Source: Gammaproteobacteria bacterium (GTDB lineage Bacteria > Pseudomonadota > Gammaproteobacteria > Pseudomonadales > JAUIKI01). Taken from it: a stretch of DNA of 7,117 nucleotides. The notes below the pieces were generated by a model that was given only the letters and a program-made list of their open reading frames with translations, ran no database searches and was not told the origin of the DNA. The stretch covers positions 1 through 7,117 of the forward strand of contig JAUIKI010000073.1 of NCBI GenBank assembly GCA_030430875.1, given 5' to 3'. This document shows, piece by piece, positions 1 through 7,070 of the stretch (position 1 is the stretch's first letter; each line of letters opens with the position of its first letter). The position numbers were made by a program, and so were the translations under genes.

Positions 1-179
1 CCACCTATAGTGATATTACCAATAATAATGACCGGCACTGTCGCTCTAAAGGTTACCTTTTTTCCTGCCAGATAAGATTTCTTACGTCGAGCAACAACTA
101 ATCGATAAATCAATGCTAGAGGAAAAAAAATCCACAACCAAACACTTTTTTTGTACCACGCACTAACCAGCCAATTCAT
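1..179 (-). CDS. lpxK: Tetraacyldisaccharide 4'-kinase LpxK, N-terminal part (runs off the window edge)
   Basis: LpxK phosphorylates the 4' position of the tetraacyldisaccharide lipid A precursor with ATP, at the cytoplasmic face of the inner membrane, giving lipid IVA. Only the first 59 complete codons are here. They show a hydrophobic membrane-anchoring stretch at about residues 13-30 (with FFPLALIYRL) and then VPVIIIGNITIGG, the conserved strand that leads into the P-loop; the GTGKTP-like Walker A itself would lie just beyond base 1. The ATG at 177-179 lies inside the end of msbA, giving a 17-bp overlap in another frame and suggesting translational coupling; no clear ribosome binding site precedes it. 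An in-frame ATG at 207-209 would add ten residues. I prefer 179 because the distance from the start to the hydrophobic stretch then matches E. coli LpxK. Position after msbA supports the call. The frame is open to the edge, so the gene is cut by the window, not visibly broken. Confidence 0.9.
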   Translation of the reverse strand, partial: MNWLVSAWYKKSVWLWIFFPLALIYRLVVARRKKSYLAGKKVTFRATVPVIIIGNITIG

Positions 180-1956
180 ATTGAAATTGTAGTCGATGCA
201 AGTTTGCATAGTGTTGATTTTTATCAAGCAACTCTTGATGAGTGCCCTGCTCGAGGATCTGACCTTTATCCATAACCAAAATAGTGTCCGCTTTTTCAAT
301 TGTCGACAGTCGATGAGCAATCACAATGGTTGTGCGATTTTTCATTAACGTTTCTAATGCAGATTGAATCTTGCGCTCAGACTCAGTATCAAGCGCACTG
401 GTTGCTTCATCTAATATCAAAATAGGTGCATCCTTCAAGATGGCTCGAGCAATTGCAATGCGCTGGCGCTGCCCACCCGAAAGTAAAACCCCATTGTCAC
501 CAACCAATGTATGTATTCCCTTGGGAAGGTCTTTAATGAACTCCATAGCATGAGCATCTTCAGCTGCTTTAATAATGTCTGATTCGGAAGCATTTGATAG
601 TCCTCCATAGGCGATATTATTCGCAATGGTATCGTTAAACAATGTTACCTGCTGACTAACTAAGGCGATTTGTTTGCGAAGGCAAGCTAAGCTATAACTT
701 TCAAGAACACGTCCATCCAATAAGATATCACCACCACTATGATTATAAAACCGAGGAATTAAATTAACTAATGTTGATTTTCCACTCCCTGATTTACCTA
801 CCAGTGCAATATTCTTACCCGGATCAATTTTAAATGAAATATGTCTCAACACATCATCAAGATTAACATCATATCGAAAACTAACTTGATTAAACTCAAT
901 CATTCCATTAACGCGAGATAATTCAAATTTACCAAGATCAGGTTCAGGCTCTATATCCAACTGAGAAAAAATATCTTCGGCCGCTGCAAGACCTCGTTGA
1001 ATGGTTGATGTTACTTCAGTGAGCTGTCGAATGGGTTTAGCGAGCAACGCTGCAGCAACAATGTAGGAAACAAATTCACCTTTGGTAATTTCATTGACAA
1101 TAACAGGATTAAGCGCTAAAAAAACTAATATAGCAAAAGCAGCGGCGACAATAAGTTGAATCACAGGGGTGCTGATTGATGAGGTCACCACCATTTTCAA
1201 ACGTTGCCGCAAGTTGATCAAACTGGCTTTAAAAAATCGATCCTGCTCATACTGTTGACCATCAAAGGTTCTCACTACACGATAGCCAGTAATTGCTTCA
1301 GAGGTAACATGGGTGACATCTCCCATGGAGTTTTGAATGCGTTTACTGATTTTTCTAAATCGTTTGTTTGCAAAATTTACAATCCACACAATTAATGGTC
1401 CAATTGCAAAGAATATTAACGTTAATTTCCAATTCAAAAAGAATAAATAAACTAATAATACAATGACTGTGAATCCTTCACGCACAATGATTTTAACAGC
1501 ATCAGTAGCAGCACCGGTGACCTGCTCAACATTATAAGTCACTCTTGAAATTAAATATCCAGATGAGCTACTGTCGTAATATTTACTAGGCATTCTCAGC
1601 AAACTATTAAATAAATCACAACGAAGATTATGCACCACATTTCTTGCAACAACAGCAATATAATAATTTCCTAGAAAAAACCCCAGTCCTCGAAAAAACA
1701 CCACAAACAACATTAATAACGGGATATAGAATCGTGCATTTGGTTGGTCTTCGCCAATAACATCAACAACATATTCGATAATTCTGACAAAACCTGCTTG
1801 CGATCCAGCATAAATTAAGTACCCAAAAATACTGACCAAAAATATCCAAATAAATGGTCGAACATAGCTTAATAATCGCTTATAAACACTCCAATCGCGC
1901 TGCGGTTTTTGACAACTTAAGTCTTTTTTTTCAGATGACGTCTTATTTTCAGTCAT
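163..1956 (-). CDS. msbA: Lipid A / LPS core flippase MsbA (ABC transporter, fused membrane and ATPase domains)
   Basis: MsbA uses ATP to flip core-lipid A from the inner to the outer leaflet of the cytoplasmic membrane, feeding the Lpt pathway; it works as a homodimer. The protein has 597 residues (E. coli 582). An N-terminal type IV exporter membrane domain covers about 25-320, with hydrophobic segments near 35-52, 78-100, 160-175, 177-195 and 264-284. The nucleotide-binding domain covers about 350-590: Walker A GKSGSGKST 387-395, Q-loop at Q435, signature LSGGQ 492-496, Walker B ILILDE 512-517 and H-loop His548. It is MsbA and not a generic multidrug half-transporter because of detailed matches to E. 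coli MsbA, such as SRVTYNVEQV, QRGLAA, LVSQQVTLFNDT and IAHRLSTIEKAD. The first 22 or so residues are hydrophilic and slightly longer than in E. coli. It starts 6 bp after exbD with only a poor, distant purine run upstream, so coupled translation is likely. It overlaps lpxK by 17 bp. Confidence 0.96.
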   Translation of the reverse strand: MTENKTSSEKKDLSCQKPQRDWSVYKRLLSYVRPFIWIFLVSIFGYLIYAGSQAGFVRIIEYVVDVIGEDQPNARFYIPLLMLFVVFFRGLGFFLGNYYIAVVARNVVHNLRCDLFNSLLRMPSKYYDSSSSGYLISRVTYNVEQVTGAATDAVKIIVREGFTVIVLLVYLFFLNWKLTLIFFAIGPLIVWIVNFANKRFRKISKRIQNSMGDVTHVTSEAITGYRVVRTFDGQQYEQDRFFKASLINLRQRLKMVVTSSISTPVIQLIVAAAFAILVFLALNPVIVNEITKGEFVSYIVAAALLAKPIRQLTEVTSTIQRGLAAAEDIFSQLDIEPEPDLGKFELSRVNGMIEFNQVSFRYDVNLDDVLRHISFKIDPGKNIALVGKSGSGKSTLVNLIPRFYNHSGGDILLDGRVLESYSLACLRKQIALVSQQVTLFNDTIANNIAYGGLSNASESDIIKAAEDAHAMEFIKDLPKGIHTLVGDNGVLLSGGQRQRIAIARAILKDAPILILDEATSALDTESERKIQSALETLMKNRTTIVIAHRLSTIEKADTILVMDKGQILEQGTHQELLDKNQHYANLHRLQFQYELAG

Positions 1957-1962
1957 GATTAA

Positions 1963-2388
1963 TCAAAGTTCTTCTGATAAGTTGATCGTCGCAAAATTGA
2001 TTTTCCCAAAACCAAGTTGTCTGGCAATATCCATAGCATTGATAACAGATTGATGTGGTGTTTTTCCATCAGCAGTGATAATAAAAGGCAAACTATTATT
2101 ACCTTTTGCAATCTCTTCAATCATATCTTTCAATGCATCTTTTGTGTCTGCTGACAATGTTTGCTCATTAACAGTATATTTACCCTCTGCTGTAATGACG
2201 ACATCTATCTTCTCTGGAGGGAAATCCATCGGATTTTCTGCTTGAGATGATGGTAAATTAATATCTAAATGGGTTTCTTTAGTAAAAGTGGTCGACACCA
2301 TAAAAAATATCAACAACAAAAACACCACATCAATTAATGGGGTTAAATTAACATCCAGTTGCTCTGATTGTATTCGCTTAAACTGCAT
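1963..2388 (-). CDS. exbD: ExbD/TolR-family biopolymer transport protein
   Basis: This is the single-span partner of an ExbB/TolQ proton channel; such pairs use the proton-motive force to drive a periplasmic partner. With the ATG start it has 141 residues, normal for ExbD. A short cytoplasmic N-terminus leads into NLTPLIDVVFLLLIFFMV, whose Asp (residue 20 from this ATG) matches the proton-path Asp of ExbD (Asp25 in E. coli) and TolR. The rest is a periplasmic domain ending in the family's typical ADGKTPHQSVINAMDIAR and GFGKINFAT segments. A GTG at 2389-2391 directly precedes the ATG (2386-2388). I chose ATG because the only ribosome-binding-like sequence, TGAG at about 2397-2400, is 8 bases from it and 5 from the GTG. 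The 78 bp between exbB and this gene hold no gene or clear hairpin. Neighbours are exbB upstream and msbA 6 bp downstream. No TonB or TolA partner is encoded nearby, so the choice between ExbD and TolR naming rests on family habit. Confidence 0.9.
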   Translation of the reverse strand: MQFKRIQSEQLDVNLTPLIDVVFLLLIFFMVSTTFTKETHLDINLPSSQAENPMDFPPEKIDVVITAEGKYTVNEQTLSADTKDALKDMIEEIAKGNNSLPFIITADGKTPHQSVINAMDIARQLGFGKINFATINLSEEL

Positions 2389-2469
2389 CACTATTTCTCA
2401 TATTGGTGAGGAGCAATAAACTAGATTTTTCTGACTGCACCACGATCAACTAAAGCATGATCTTCACAA

Positions 2470-3102
2470 TTATTCAGGCTCACGATCGCCATATGTAATC
2501 TCTACTAATTTCACTGCTGCTTGCTCCATATCAACCACCAGCTCATCAACTCGCCGTTGAAAAAATCGATGGAAAATTAATGCAGGAATGGCGACAGTTA
2601 ATCCTGCAGCAGTCGTGATCAATGCTTCAGAAATTCCACCTGCCAACACTCCAGCATTTCCGGTGCCCTGCAACATAATTTCATCAAACACTTTAATCAT
2701 CCCAATAACAGTACCCAGCAATCCCAATAACGGCGAAATTGCTGCGATAGTCCCTAACGTATTTAAATAACGTTGCATTTGATGGATCACTGTATTTGCA
2801 GTGTCTTCAATGCTTTCTTTCATAATATCGCGGCCGTGTCTTGCATTAATCAAACCAATCGCAAGAATTCTTCCTAATGGAGACGATTGTTTTAACAATA
2901 CAAGCTCTTGCTTTTCAACATTTTTCAACTTTGCAGACTGCCACGCCTGATCCAGGCTAAATTTCGGCATAATTCGAGCACGTCTTAATACCCAAAAACG
3001 TTCAATAATGATGGCAATGGATAGGACTGAACAAAAGATGATAGGCAACATCACCCAACCACCTGCTTTAATTAATGTCAAATTCTCTAGCCAATCAAAC
3101 AT
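2470..3102 (-). CDS. exbB: ExbB/TolQ/MotA-family proton channel protein
   Basis: An inner-membrane proton-channel subunit that assembles with ExbD to turn proton flow into mechanical work on the periplasmic side. At 210 residues it is somewhat shorter than E. coli ExbB (244) and TolQ (230). Three membrane segments are visible: about 14-35, 115-138 (with LLGLLGTVIGM) and 160-180, with a cytoplasmic loop at about 40-110. Residues aligned with the functional polar residues of E. coli ExbB are kept: Thr131 (Thr148), Glu159 (Glu176) and Thr164 (Thr181), with identical spacing. The ATG at 3102 has a good ribosome binding site, GAGGA. It is the first gene of the envelope block exbB-exbD-msbA-lpxK and lies 119 bp after trmJ, so a promoter in that gap is likely. 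Link to msbA-lpxK suggests an envelope role and not siderophore uptake; this is inference. TolQ is less likely because no tolR-tolA-tolB-pal genes follow. Confidence 0.9.
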   Translation of the reverse strand: MFDWLENLTLIKAGGWVMLPIIFCSVLSIAIIIERFWVLRRARIMPKFSLDQAWQSAKLKNVEKQELVLLKQSSPLGRILAIGLINARHGRDIMKESIEDTANTVIHQMQRYLNTLGTIAAISPLLGLLGTVIGMIKVFDEIMLQGTGNAGVLAGGISEALITTAAGLTVAIPALIFHRFFQRRVDELVVDMEQAAVKLVEITYGDREPE

Positions 3103-3106
3103 AATA

Positions 3107-3112
3107 TCCTCA
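3107..3112 (-). promoter_or_regulatory. Ribosome binding site of exbB
   Basis: On the minus strand TGAGGA ends 4 bases before the exbB ATG, a close match to the Shine-Dalgarno consensus. It supports the start at 3102. It stands out because the following genes in the block (exbD, msbA, lpxK) have weak or no such site, consistent with coupled translation from this first gene. Confidence 0.75.
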
Positions 3113-3190
3113 AATATTTTAGTGGGAAATACAAAAGCTTAGTAATCCTTCCAAAACCAATATACATCACCAATGTCAGCACAGTTAGCA

Positions 3191-3220
3191 ATTTTAACAG
3201 TGTACCATAACTGCAGTTAA
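3191..3220 (-). promoter_or_regulatory. Candidate sigma-70 promoter for exbB-exbD-msbA-lpxK
   Basis: Reading the minus strand, TTAACT (3215-3220, four of six consensus bases) is followed by 18 bases and then TAAAAT (3191-3196, five of six). Transcription would begin around 3184, giving a leader of roughly 80 bases before exbB. It lies in the only gap above 100 bp between genes in the window and begins just after the trmJ stop codon. AT-rich DNA yields such matches by chance, so this is a candidate only. Confidence 0.3.
3208..3219. repeat. 12-bp perfect palindrome overlapping the candidate -35 box
   Basis: TAACTGCAGTTA reads the same on both strands and lies 3 bases beyond the trmJ stop codon, on top of the candidate -35 element of the exbB promoter. 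A further TAACTG half-site occurs at 3182-3187 on the minus strand, 32 bases from the matching half-site here. That arrangement would suit a dimeric repressor, but no regulator is known and the motif is short enough to be chance. Confidence 0.4.
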
Positions 3221-3221
3221 T

Positions 3222-3974
3222 TTAAGATTCACCGCGAATTTTATGGTGGACTTGCTTCAAAATGCCACGCAGAATATTTACTTCCATTTTATCAAGTTTT
3301 GCACGCATAAAAAGTCGTTGCACTCTGGACAATAATCTTCCTGGGTTTTTCGGATTATAAAACTCGATTTCCAACATTGTTCTTTCTAGGTGCGACAAAA
3401 AGCCTTGTACTTCTTGAATGGTTGCTGGTTCATCAAGGAGCGTTTTGCTGGCTTCAAACTGCTTGGGCTTTAATTCACAGGTTTTAAACAATTCATAGCA
3501 AATAATTTGCACAGCCGATGCTAAATTAAGTGAAGCGTAATCTGGATTAGTTGGAATCACAATATGATGATGACACATTTGCAATGCTTCATTACTCAAA
3601 CCAGAATCTTCTCGCCCAAAAATAATAGCGGTTTTTTGAGGTGTTGACTCACTCGACCACATATTCGCAAAATCAGCTACAGACATAGTAGGCCAAGGCA
3701 AACTTCTTGCACGCGAACTAGTTCCAATCACCCATTCAAAATCGGCAATGGCTGCTTGCAAATCATCAACAACAATGGCACTTTCTAGCACATCTTGAGC
3801 GTTTGTTGCTCGCCAAGTTGCTTCTCGATGCGGAAATGCTTTGGGGCCAACCAATATTAAGCGACTCAATCCCATGGTTTTTAATGCACGAGCCGTCGCA
3901 CCGATATTTCCAGGAAATTGTGGATTCACTAAAACAATCGCAATAGAATCAAGTGCCGCAAGGTTATTTTCCAT
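3222..3974 (-). CDS. trmJ: tRNA (cytidine/uridine-32-2'-O)-methyltransferase TrmJ
   Basis: TrmJ uses S-adenosylmethionine to methylate the 2'-OH of nucleotide 32 (Cm32/Um32) in the anticodon loop of certain tRNAs. The 250-residue length matches the family (E. coli 246). The SPOUT (trefoil-knot) domain occupies about 10-165: NIGATARALKTMG at 23-35 with the conserved Arg29; the cofactor-knot motif FGRED..GLSNEAL at 119-131; and IPTNPDYASLNLASAVQ at 140-156. The C-terminal part, about 170-245, is the helical extension typical of bacterial TrmJ, with NPKNPGRLLSRVQRLFMRA at 207-225. About ten residues precede the first core strand compared with seven or fewer in E. coli; no other start codon fits. 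The gene begins 8 bp after the 3-hydroxyisobutyryl-CoA hydrolase stop with no good ribosome binding site, so it probably depends on that operon for transcription and translation. The motifs distinguish it from TrmL and TrmH. Confidence 0.94.
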   Translation of the reverse strand: MENNLAALDSIAIVLVNPQFPGNIGATARALKTMGLSRLILVGPKAFPHREATWRATNAQDVLESAIVVDDLQAAIADFEWVIGTSSRARSLPWPTMSVADFANMWSSESTPQKTAIIFGREDSGLSNEALQMCHHHIVIPTNPDYASLNLASAVQIICYELFKTCELKPKQFEASKTLLDEPATIQEVQGFLSHLERTMLEIEFYNPKNPGRLLSRVQRLFMRAKLDKMEVNILRGILKQVHHKIRGES

Positions 3975-3982
3975 GACTTTAT

Positions 3983-5098
3983 TTACATTTTTTCAAGCGG
4001 ATGAATCAACCAAGGGGACTCAAAATGTTCGTCAATCCATGAAGTAGGTACCACATCAATCGATGAATATTGCCAATTTGGTTGCATGTCTTTATCAATC
4101 AATAATGCACGAACACCTTCACGAAAATCAATATGCCGAGTACATTGAATCGAGAGGATTAACTCCAACATAAACGCCTCTTTTAGCGATAAATGTTTGC
4201 CTTTTTCTAATTGTCGAAAAATCAAATGGGCTGTTGTTGGAGAACCATTAATCAGTGCGGTTTTTGCTTTATTAATCCAATTATTTTCTGTTGGAAGTTC
4301 TCTAATTGCCTGATAGATGTCAGCTAAGCAAGCATAATTTACACAATCGACTAATATGTCCTCGTTGAACTTGATAGGCGACTCAATAGCATAATCTTCT
4401 CGAGAAACAGCCAGTTTTTTCAAACATTGATGTAATTGATTGTTATGCTCTTGTGTATCATCAGACCAACTTAAATCAACAAGTGCTGCAAATACATCTT
4501 CTTTCTTATCTGCCGCTATAAACTGATCAGCAAGTCCGAGATAAATGGCATCCAGTGCATTTAAGCTTGCACCTGTCAACGCAACAAAACGACCCAAACG
4601 CATTGGCATACGATTTAAAAACCAGGTTGCTCCCACATCAGGATACAAACCAATTGTGATTTCGGGCATAGCCAATCGAGTTTTCTCTGTCACAATGCGG
4701 TGCTGACAGCCGGCCATTAAACCTAACCCACCACCCATGACGATGCCATGTCCCCAACAAATAATGGGTTTTGGATAAGTGTGAATAAAATAATCCAGCT
4801 GATATTCTGTCGTGAAAAATGATTCTGCGTAAGAGTTTTTCCCATTAGGATGCTCAATCATTGACTGATATAACCTTCTGACATCACCTCCAGCACAAAA
4901 TGCTTTTTCACCAGCTCCCTCTAACCAAACACAAACAACACTCTCGTTGATTTGCCAAGATTTCAACGCATCATACAGCGCTTCAATCATTGGTAAATCA
5001 ATTGAGTTCAGCCGCCGCTCAGCATTCAACGTTATTTTCGCAATGACCTTTCCATCCGTTGATGGAATTTCTTGAATTAAAAGATCAACATCAGCCAT
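3983..5098 (-). CDS. 3-hydroxyisobutyryl-CoA hydrolase (valine degradation)
   Basis: This crotonase-fold thioesterase releases CoA from 3-hydroxyisobutyryl-CoA, so that free 3-hydroxyisobutyrate can be oxidised in valine breakdown. It has 371 residues, much longer than a hydratase and typical of the hydrolase group. The crotonase core (about 15-200) shows the oxyanion-hole segment FCAGGDVRRLY (67-77), then GIVMGGGLGL (118-127) and AMPEITIGLYPDVG (143-156), with the catalytic-region Glu146 and Asp154. The C-terminal part carries FREGVRALLIDKD (325-337), a hallmark separating this family from enoyl-CoA hydratases. Gly125 stands where classical hydratases have their first catalytic Glu, as expected for a hydrolase. 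It lies 21 bp after the enoyl-CoA hydratase gene, whose product is its substrate. The region before the ATG has no strong ribosome binding site. The alternative is a generic 'enoyl-CoA hydratase/isomerase family protein'; the C-terminal motif argues against it. Confidence 0.93.
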   Translation of the reverse strand: MADVDLLIQEIPSTDGKVIAKITLNAERRLNSIDLPMIEALYDALKSWQINESVVCVWLEGAGEKAFCAGGDVRRLYQSMIEHPNGKNSYAESFFTTEYQLDYFIHTYPKPIICWGHGIVMGGGLGLMAGCQHRIVTEKTRLAMPEITIGLYPDVGATWFLNRMPMRLGRFVALTGASLNALDAIYLGLADQFIAADKKEDVFAALVDLSWSDDTQEHNNQLHQCLKKLAVSREDYAIESPIKFNEDILVDCVNYACLADIYQAIRELPTENNWINKAKTALINGSPTTAHLIFRQLEKGKHLSLKEAFMLELILSIQCTRHIDFREGVRALLIDKDMQPNWQYSSIDVVPTSWIDEHFESPWLIHPLEKM

Positions 5099-5119
5099 AA
5101 ATTAAAACCATTTATAAAG

Positions 5120-5896
5120 TTAAGCATTTTTCCAATTAGCAGAACGTTTTTCTAAAAAAGCCTGCACACCTTCTTTTTGGTCTTGTGTATCAAATAAATC
5201 GACAAACCATTCTCGCTCTATTGGCAACGCTGTTGTCATTGGCTGTCGCCGAGCCATTTGAATAAGTTGTTTACAAACCCGCACACTTGACGGGCTTTGA
5301 CTCGCTACTTGATTGGCAAGCTCAATCGCTTTTGTTAACACTTCACCTTGTCCAACGACTTCTTCCACCAAGCCGATTTTTTCAGCTTGCTGACTAGAAA
5401 TTCGCTCACCACACAAAATCATCCGTTTTGCCCAACCTTCTCCCACCAACCAGGTTAAATTTTGGGTTCCGCCTGCACAGGGTAATAAACCAACTTTTGC
5501 TTCAGGTAATGCCATGCTTGCTTGTTCCTCAGCAATACGAATATCGCAGGCTAAAGCGCACTCCAATCCACCGCCCATCGCATAACCATTGATCGCTGCA
5601 ATTGATACACCCTGAAAGCTTGTGACTGCTTCAAATGCTGCGCCGAATTTTTGCGCCATATCACGTGCTACCGCTTTGTCACCATCAGCAAATAACTTCA
5701 AGTCAGCACCGGCACAAAAAAATTTCTCACCTGCTCCAGTAAGAATTAAACTATAAATAGATTGATCGTCATTTAGTGCTTCTACCATTTCTTTTAACAA
5801 CACTAAACTCTCTGCATCCCATGTATTAGCCGGTGGATTATTCATGGTAATAATCGCAACATGGCCTTGTTTTTCAAGTCGTAATTTTTCAGTCAT
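5120..5896 (-). CDS. Enoyl-CoA hydratase, probably acting on methacrylyl-CoA
   Basis: It adds water across the 2,3 double bond of an enoyl-CoA. From its neighbours the substrate is likely methacrylyl-CoA, giving 3-hydroxyisobutyryl-CoA in valine degradation; substrate choice is inference. The 258-residue length is standard for soluble hydratases. The crotonase fold shows the oxyanion-hole segment FCAGADLKLF (60-69), GYAMGGGLECALACDIR (104-120) and ALPEAKVGLLPCAGGTQ (129-145). Both catalytic glutamates of the family are present, Glu112 (rat Glu144) and Glu132 (rat Glu164), so true hydration is expected. The C-terminal helical part ends with EGVQAFLEKRSANW (242-255), common in this group. The start overlaps the acyl-CoA dehydrogenase stop by 4 bp (ATGA) and has a strong ribosome binding site inside the upstream gene. 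The 3-hydroxyisobutyryl-CoA hydrolase follows after 21 bp. Confidence 0.93.
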   Translation of the reverse strand: MTEKLRLEKQGHVAIITMNNPPANTWDAESLVLLKEMVEALNDDQSIYSLILTGAGEKFFCAGADLKLFADGDKAVARDMAQKFGAAFEAVTSFQGVSIAAINGYAMGGGLECALACDIRIAEEQASMALPEAKVGLLPCAGGTQNLTWLVGEGWAKRMILCGERISSQQAEKIGLVEEVVGQGEVLTKAIELANQVASQSPSSVRVCKQLIQMARRQPMTTALPIEREWFVDLFDTQDQKEGVQAFLEKRSANWKNA

Positions 5897-7053
5897 CGAA
5901 TCACCTCAGTTGCTCCTTCCATTAATAATCGTCTTGCAATAATTACTCGCATAATTTCATTAGTTCCTTCGAGAATTTGATGCACTCGACTATCACGCAC
6001 AAATCGCTCCATCGGATATTCACGAATGTAGCCATAGCCGCCAAATAATTGCAGCGCATCATTACACACCGAAAACCCTGCATCAGTCGCAAACCGTTTT
6101 GCCATCGCACAAAACGTTCTTGCATCACTATTTTTTTGATCCAATTTAAATGCTGCCAAGCGCACCATTTGTCGACTAGCAATTAATTCCGTCACCATAT
6201 CTGCTAATTTAAATTGCAAGGCTTGAAATTCAGCAATTGGCTTGCCAAATTGTTCTCGTTGCAATAAATATTGTTGAGCTTGATCAATCGCAGCTTGAGC
6301 TGTGCCCAATGAACAACTGGCAATATTAATTCGTCCACCATCTAATCCTTTCATGGCAATTTTAAATCCATCACCCTCTTGACCAATTAAATAGCTCAAC
6401 GGTATTTTCACGTTTTCAAATGTGATTGTGCGAGTTGCTTGACTATTCCAACCCATTTTTTCTTCACGACGACCATAACTAATGCCTTCTAAATTGGCTG
6501 GCACCAAAAAACAAGAAATACCCTTTGCTCCAGGGCAACCAGTTCTAGCCATCACAACTAAAACATCCGTATCTCCAGCTCCGGAAATAAACATTTTGCT
6601 ACCATTTAACACATAGGAGTTGTCTTTTTTTATTGCAGATGTTCTTAAATTCGCAGCGTCAGAACCTGCATTAGGTTCTGTCAAACAATACGATGCTAAC
6701 TTTTCTCCTGTCACTAATGATGGACACCATTGCGACACCAATTTCGCATCAGAAAAGCTTGCGATCATCCAAGTTGCCATATTATGAATGGTGAGATAGG
6801 CTGTCGTTGAAGTGCATCCATATGAGAGTGCTTCAAAAACCAAACTTGCATCAAGCCGACTCAAACCCATTCCACCTGCTTCAATTGGAACGTACAAACT
6901 ACAAAACCCTAATTCTCCGGCTTTTTTCACCACATCTTTAGGAAAAAAATGTGTGCTATCCCATTTGGCAGCAAAGGGTGTTAATTCGTTAGCAGCAAAA
7001 TTTTGAGCTAATTCCTGGAAGCTTTTTTGCTCATCCGTCAAATTAAAATTCAT
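5893..7053 (-). CDS. Acyl-CoA dehydrogenase, isobutyryl-CoA dehydrogenase type
   Basis: An FAD flavoprotein that introduces a 2,3 double bond into an acyl-CoA and passes electrons to electron-transferring flavoprotein. Its 386 residues match the family. In order: N-terminal helical domain (about 1-115), beta domain with the FAD/substrate segment YCLTEPNAGSD (122-132) and FISGAGDTDV (155-164), and C-terminal helical domain with REQFGKPIAEFQALQFKLAD (266-285) and LFGGYGYIREYPMER (336-350). The catalytic base is Glu362 in ILEGTNE. Segments such as TSTTAYLTIHNM (81-92), KMGWNSQATR (199-208) and GRINIASCSLG (240-250) closely resemble human ACAD8, isobutyryl-CoA dehydrogenase. With the methacrylyl-CoA-type hydratase and 3-hydroxyisobutyryl-CoA hydrolase that follow, valine breakdown is the best reading; 2-methylbutyryl-CoA or short straight-chain substrates remain possible. 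Translation starts at an ATG with a modest AAGG site about 9 bases upstream. The gene upstream is outside the window, and the 64 bp before the start show no strong promoter. Confidence 0.93.
   Translation of the reverse strand: MNFNLTDEQKSFQELAQNFAANELTPFAAKWDSTHFFPKDVVKKAGELGFCSLYVPIEAGGMGLSRLDASLVFEALSYGCTSTTAYLTIHNMATWMIASFSDAKLVSQWCPSLVTGEKLASYCLTEPNAGSDAANLRTSAIKKDNSYVLNGSKMFISGAGDTDVLVVMARTGCPGAKGISCFLVPANLEGISYGRREEKMGWNSQATRTITFENVKIPLSYLIGQEGDGFKIAMKGLDGGRINIASCSLGTAQAAIDQAQQYLLQREQFGKPIAEFQALQFKLADMVTELIASRQMVRLAAFKLDQKNSDARTFCAMAKRFATDAGFSVCNDALQLFGGYGYIREYPMERFVRDSRVHQILEGTNEIMRVIIARRLLMEGATEVIR
5901..5907 (-). promoter_or_regulatory. Ribosome binding site of the enoyl-CoA hydratase gene
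   Basis: On the minus strand GAGGTGA lies 4 bases before the ATG at 5896, within the last codons of the acyl-CoA dehydrogenase gene. It fixes the hydratase start and supports the ATGA overlap as a real translational junction. Confidence 0.75.
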
Positions 7054-7070
7054 AATTTTTAGCCTTTGTC

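Noticed and set aside
371..553. Short plus-strand open frame opposite msbA, and similar plus-strand frames at 1204-1395, 2588-2770, 3841-4047 and 6812-7006
   Set aside because: Each lies antisense to a strongly supported gene, has no family resemblance that I recognise and is short enough to occur by chance.
435..626. Minus-strand frame inside msbA, and another at 5943-6182 inside the acyl-CoA dehydrogenase gene
   Set aside because: They are alternative frames of genes whose own motifs are intact; nothing points to a frameshift or to overlapping coding.
163..1956. Generic multidrug ABC exporter instead of MsbA
   Set aside because: Detailed sequence matches to E. coli MsbA across both domains and the overlap with lpxK favour the lipid A flippase.
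2392..2469. Small gene or second promoter in the 78-bp exbB-exbD gap
   Set aside because: No frame with a start, ribosome site and reasonable length is present, and no -35/-10 pair stands out.
3103..3221. Intrinsic terminator after trmJ
   Set aside because: The 12-bp palindrome has no loop to form a normal hairpin and no T-run follows; the other possible stems are only about 4 bp. Read-through into exbB cannot be excluded.
3983..5896. Duplication of one crotonase gene to give two neighbouring copies
   Set aside because: Both share the crotonase fold, but they differ in length (371 and 258), catalytic residues and C-terminal domain; they represent two separate families acting in sequence.
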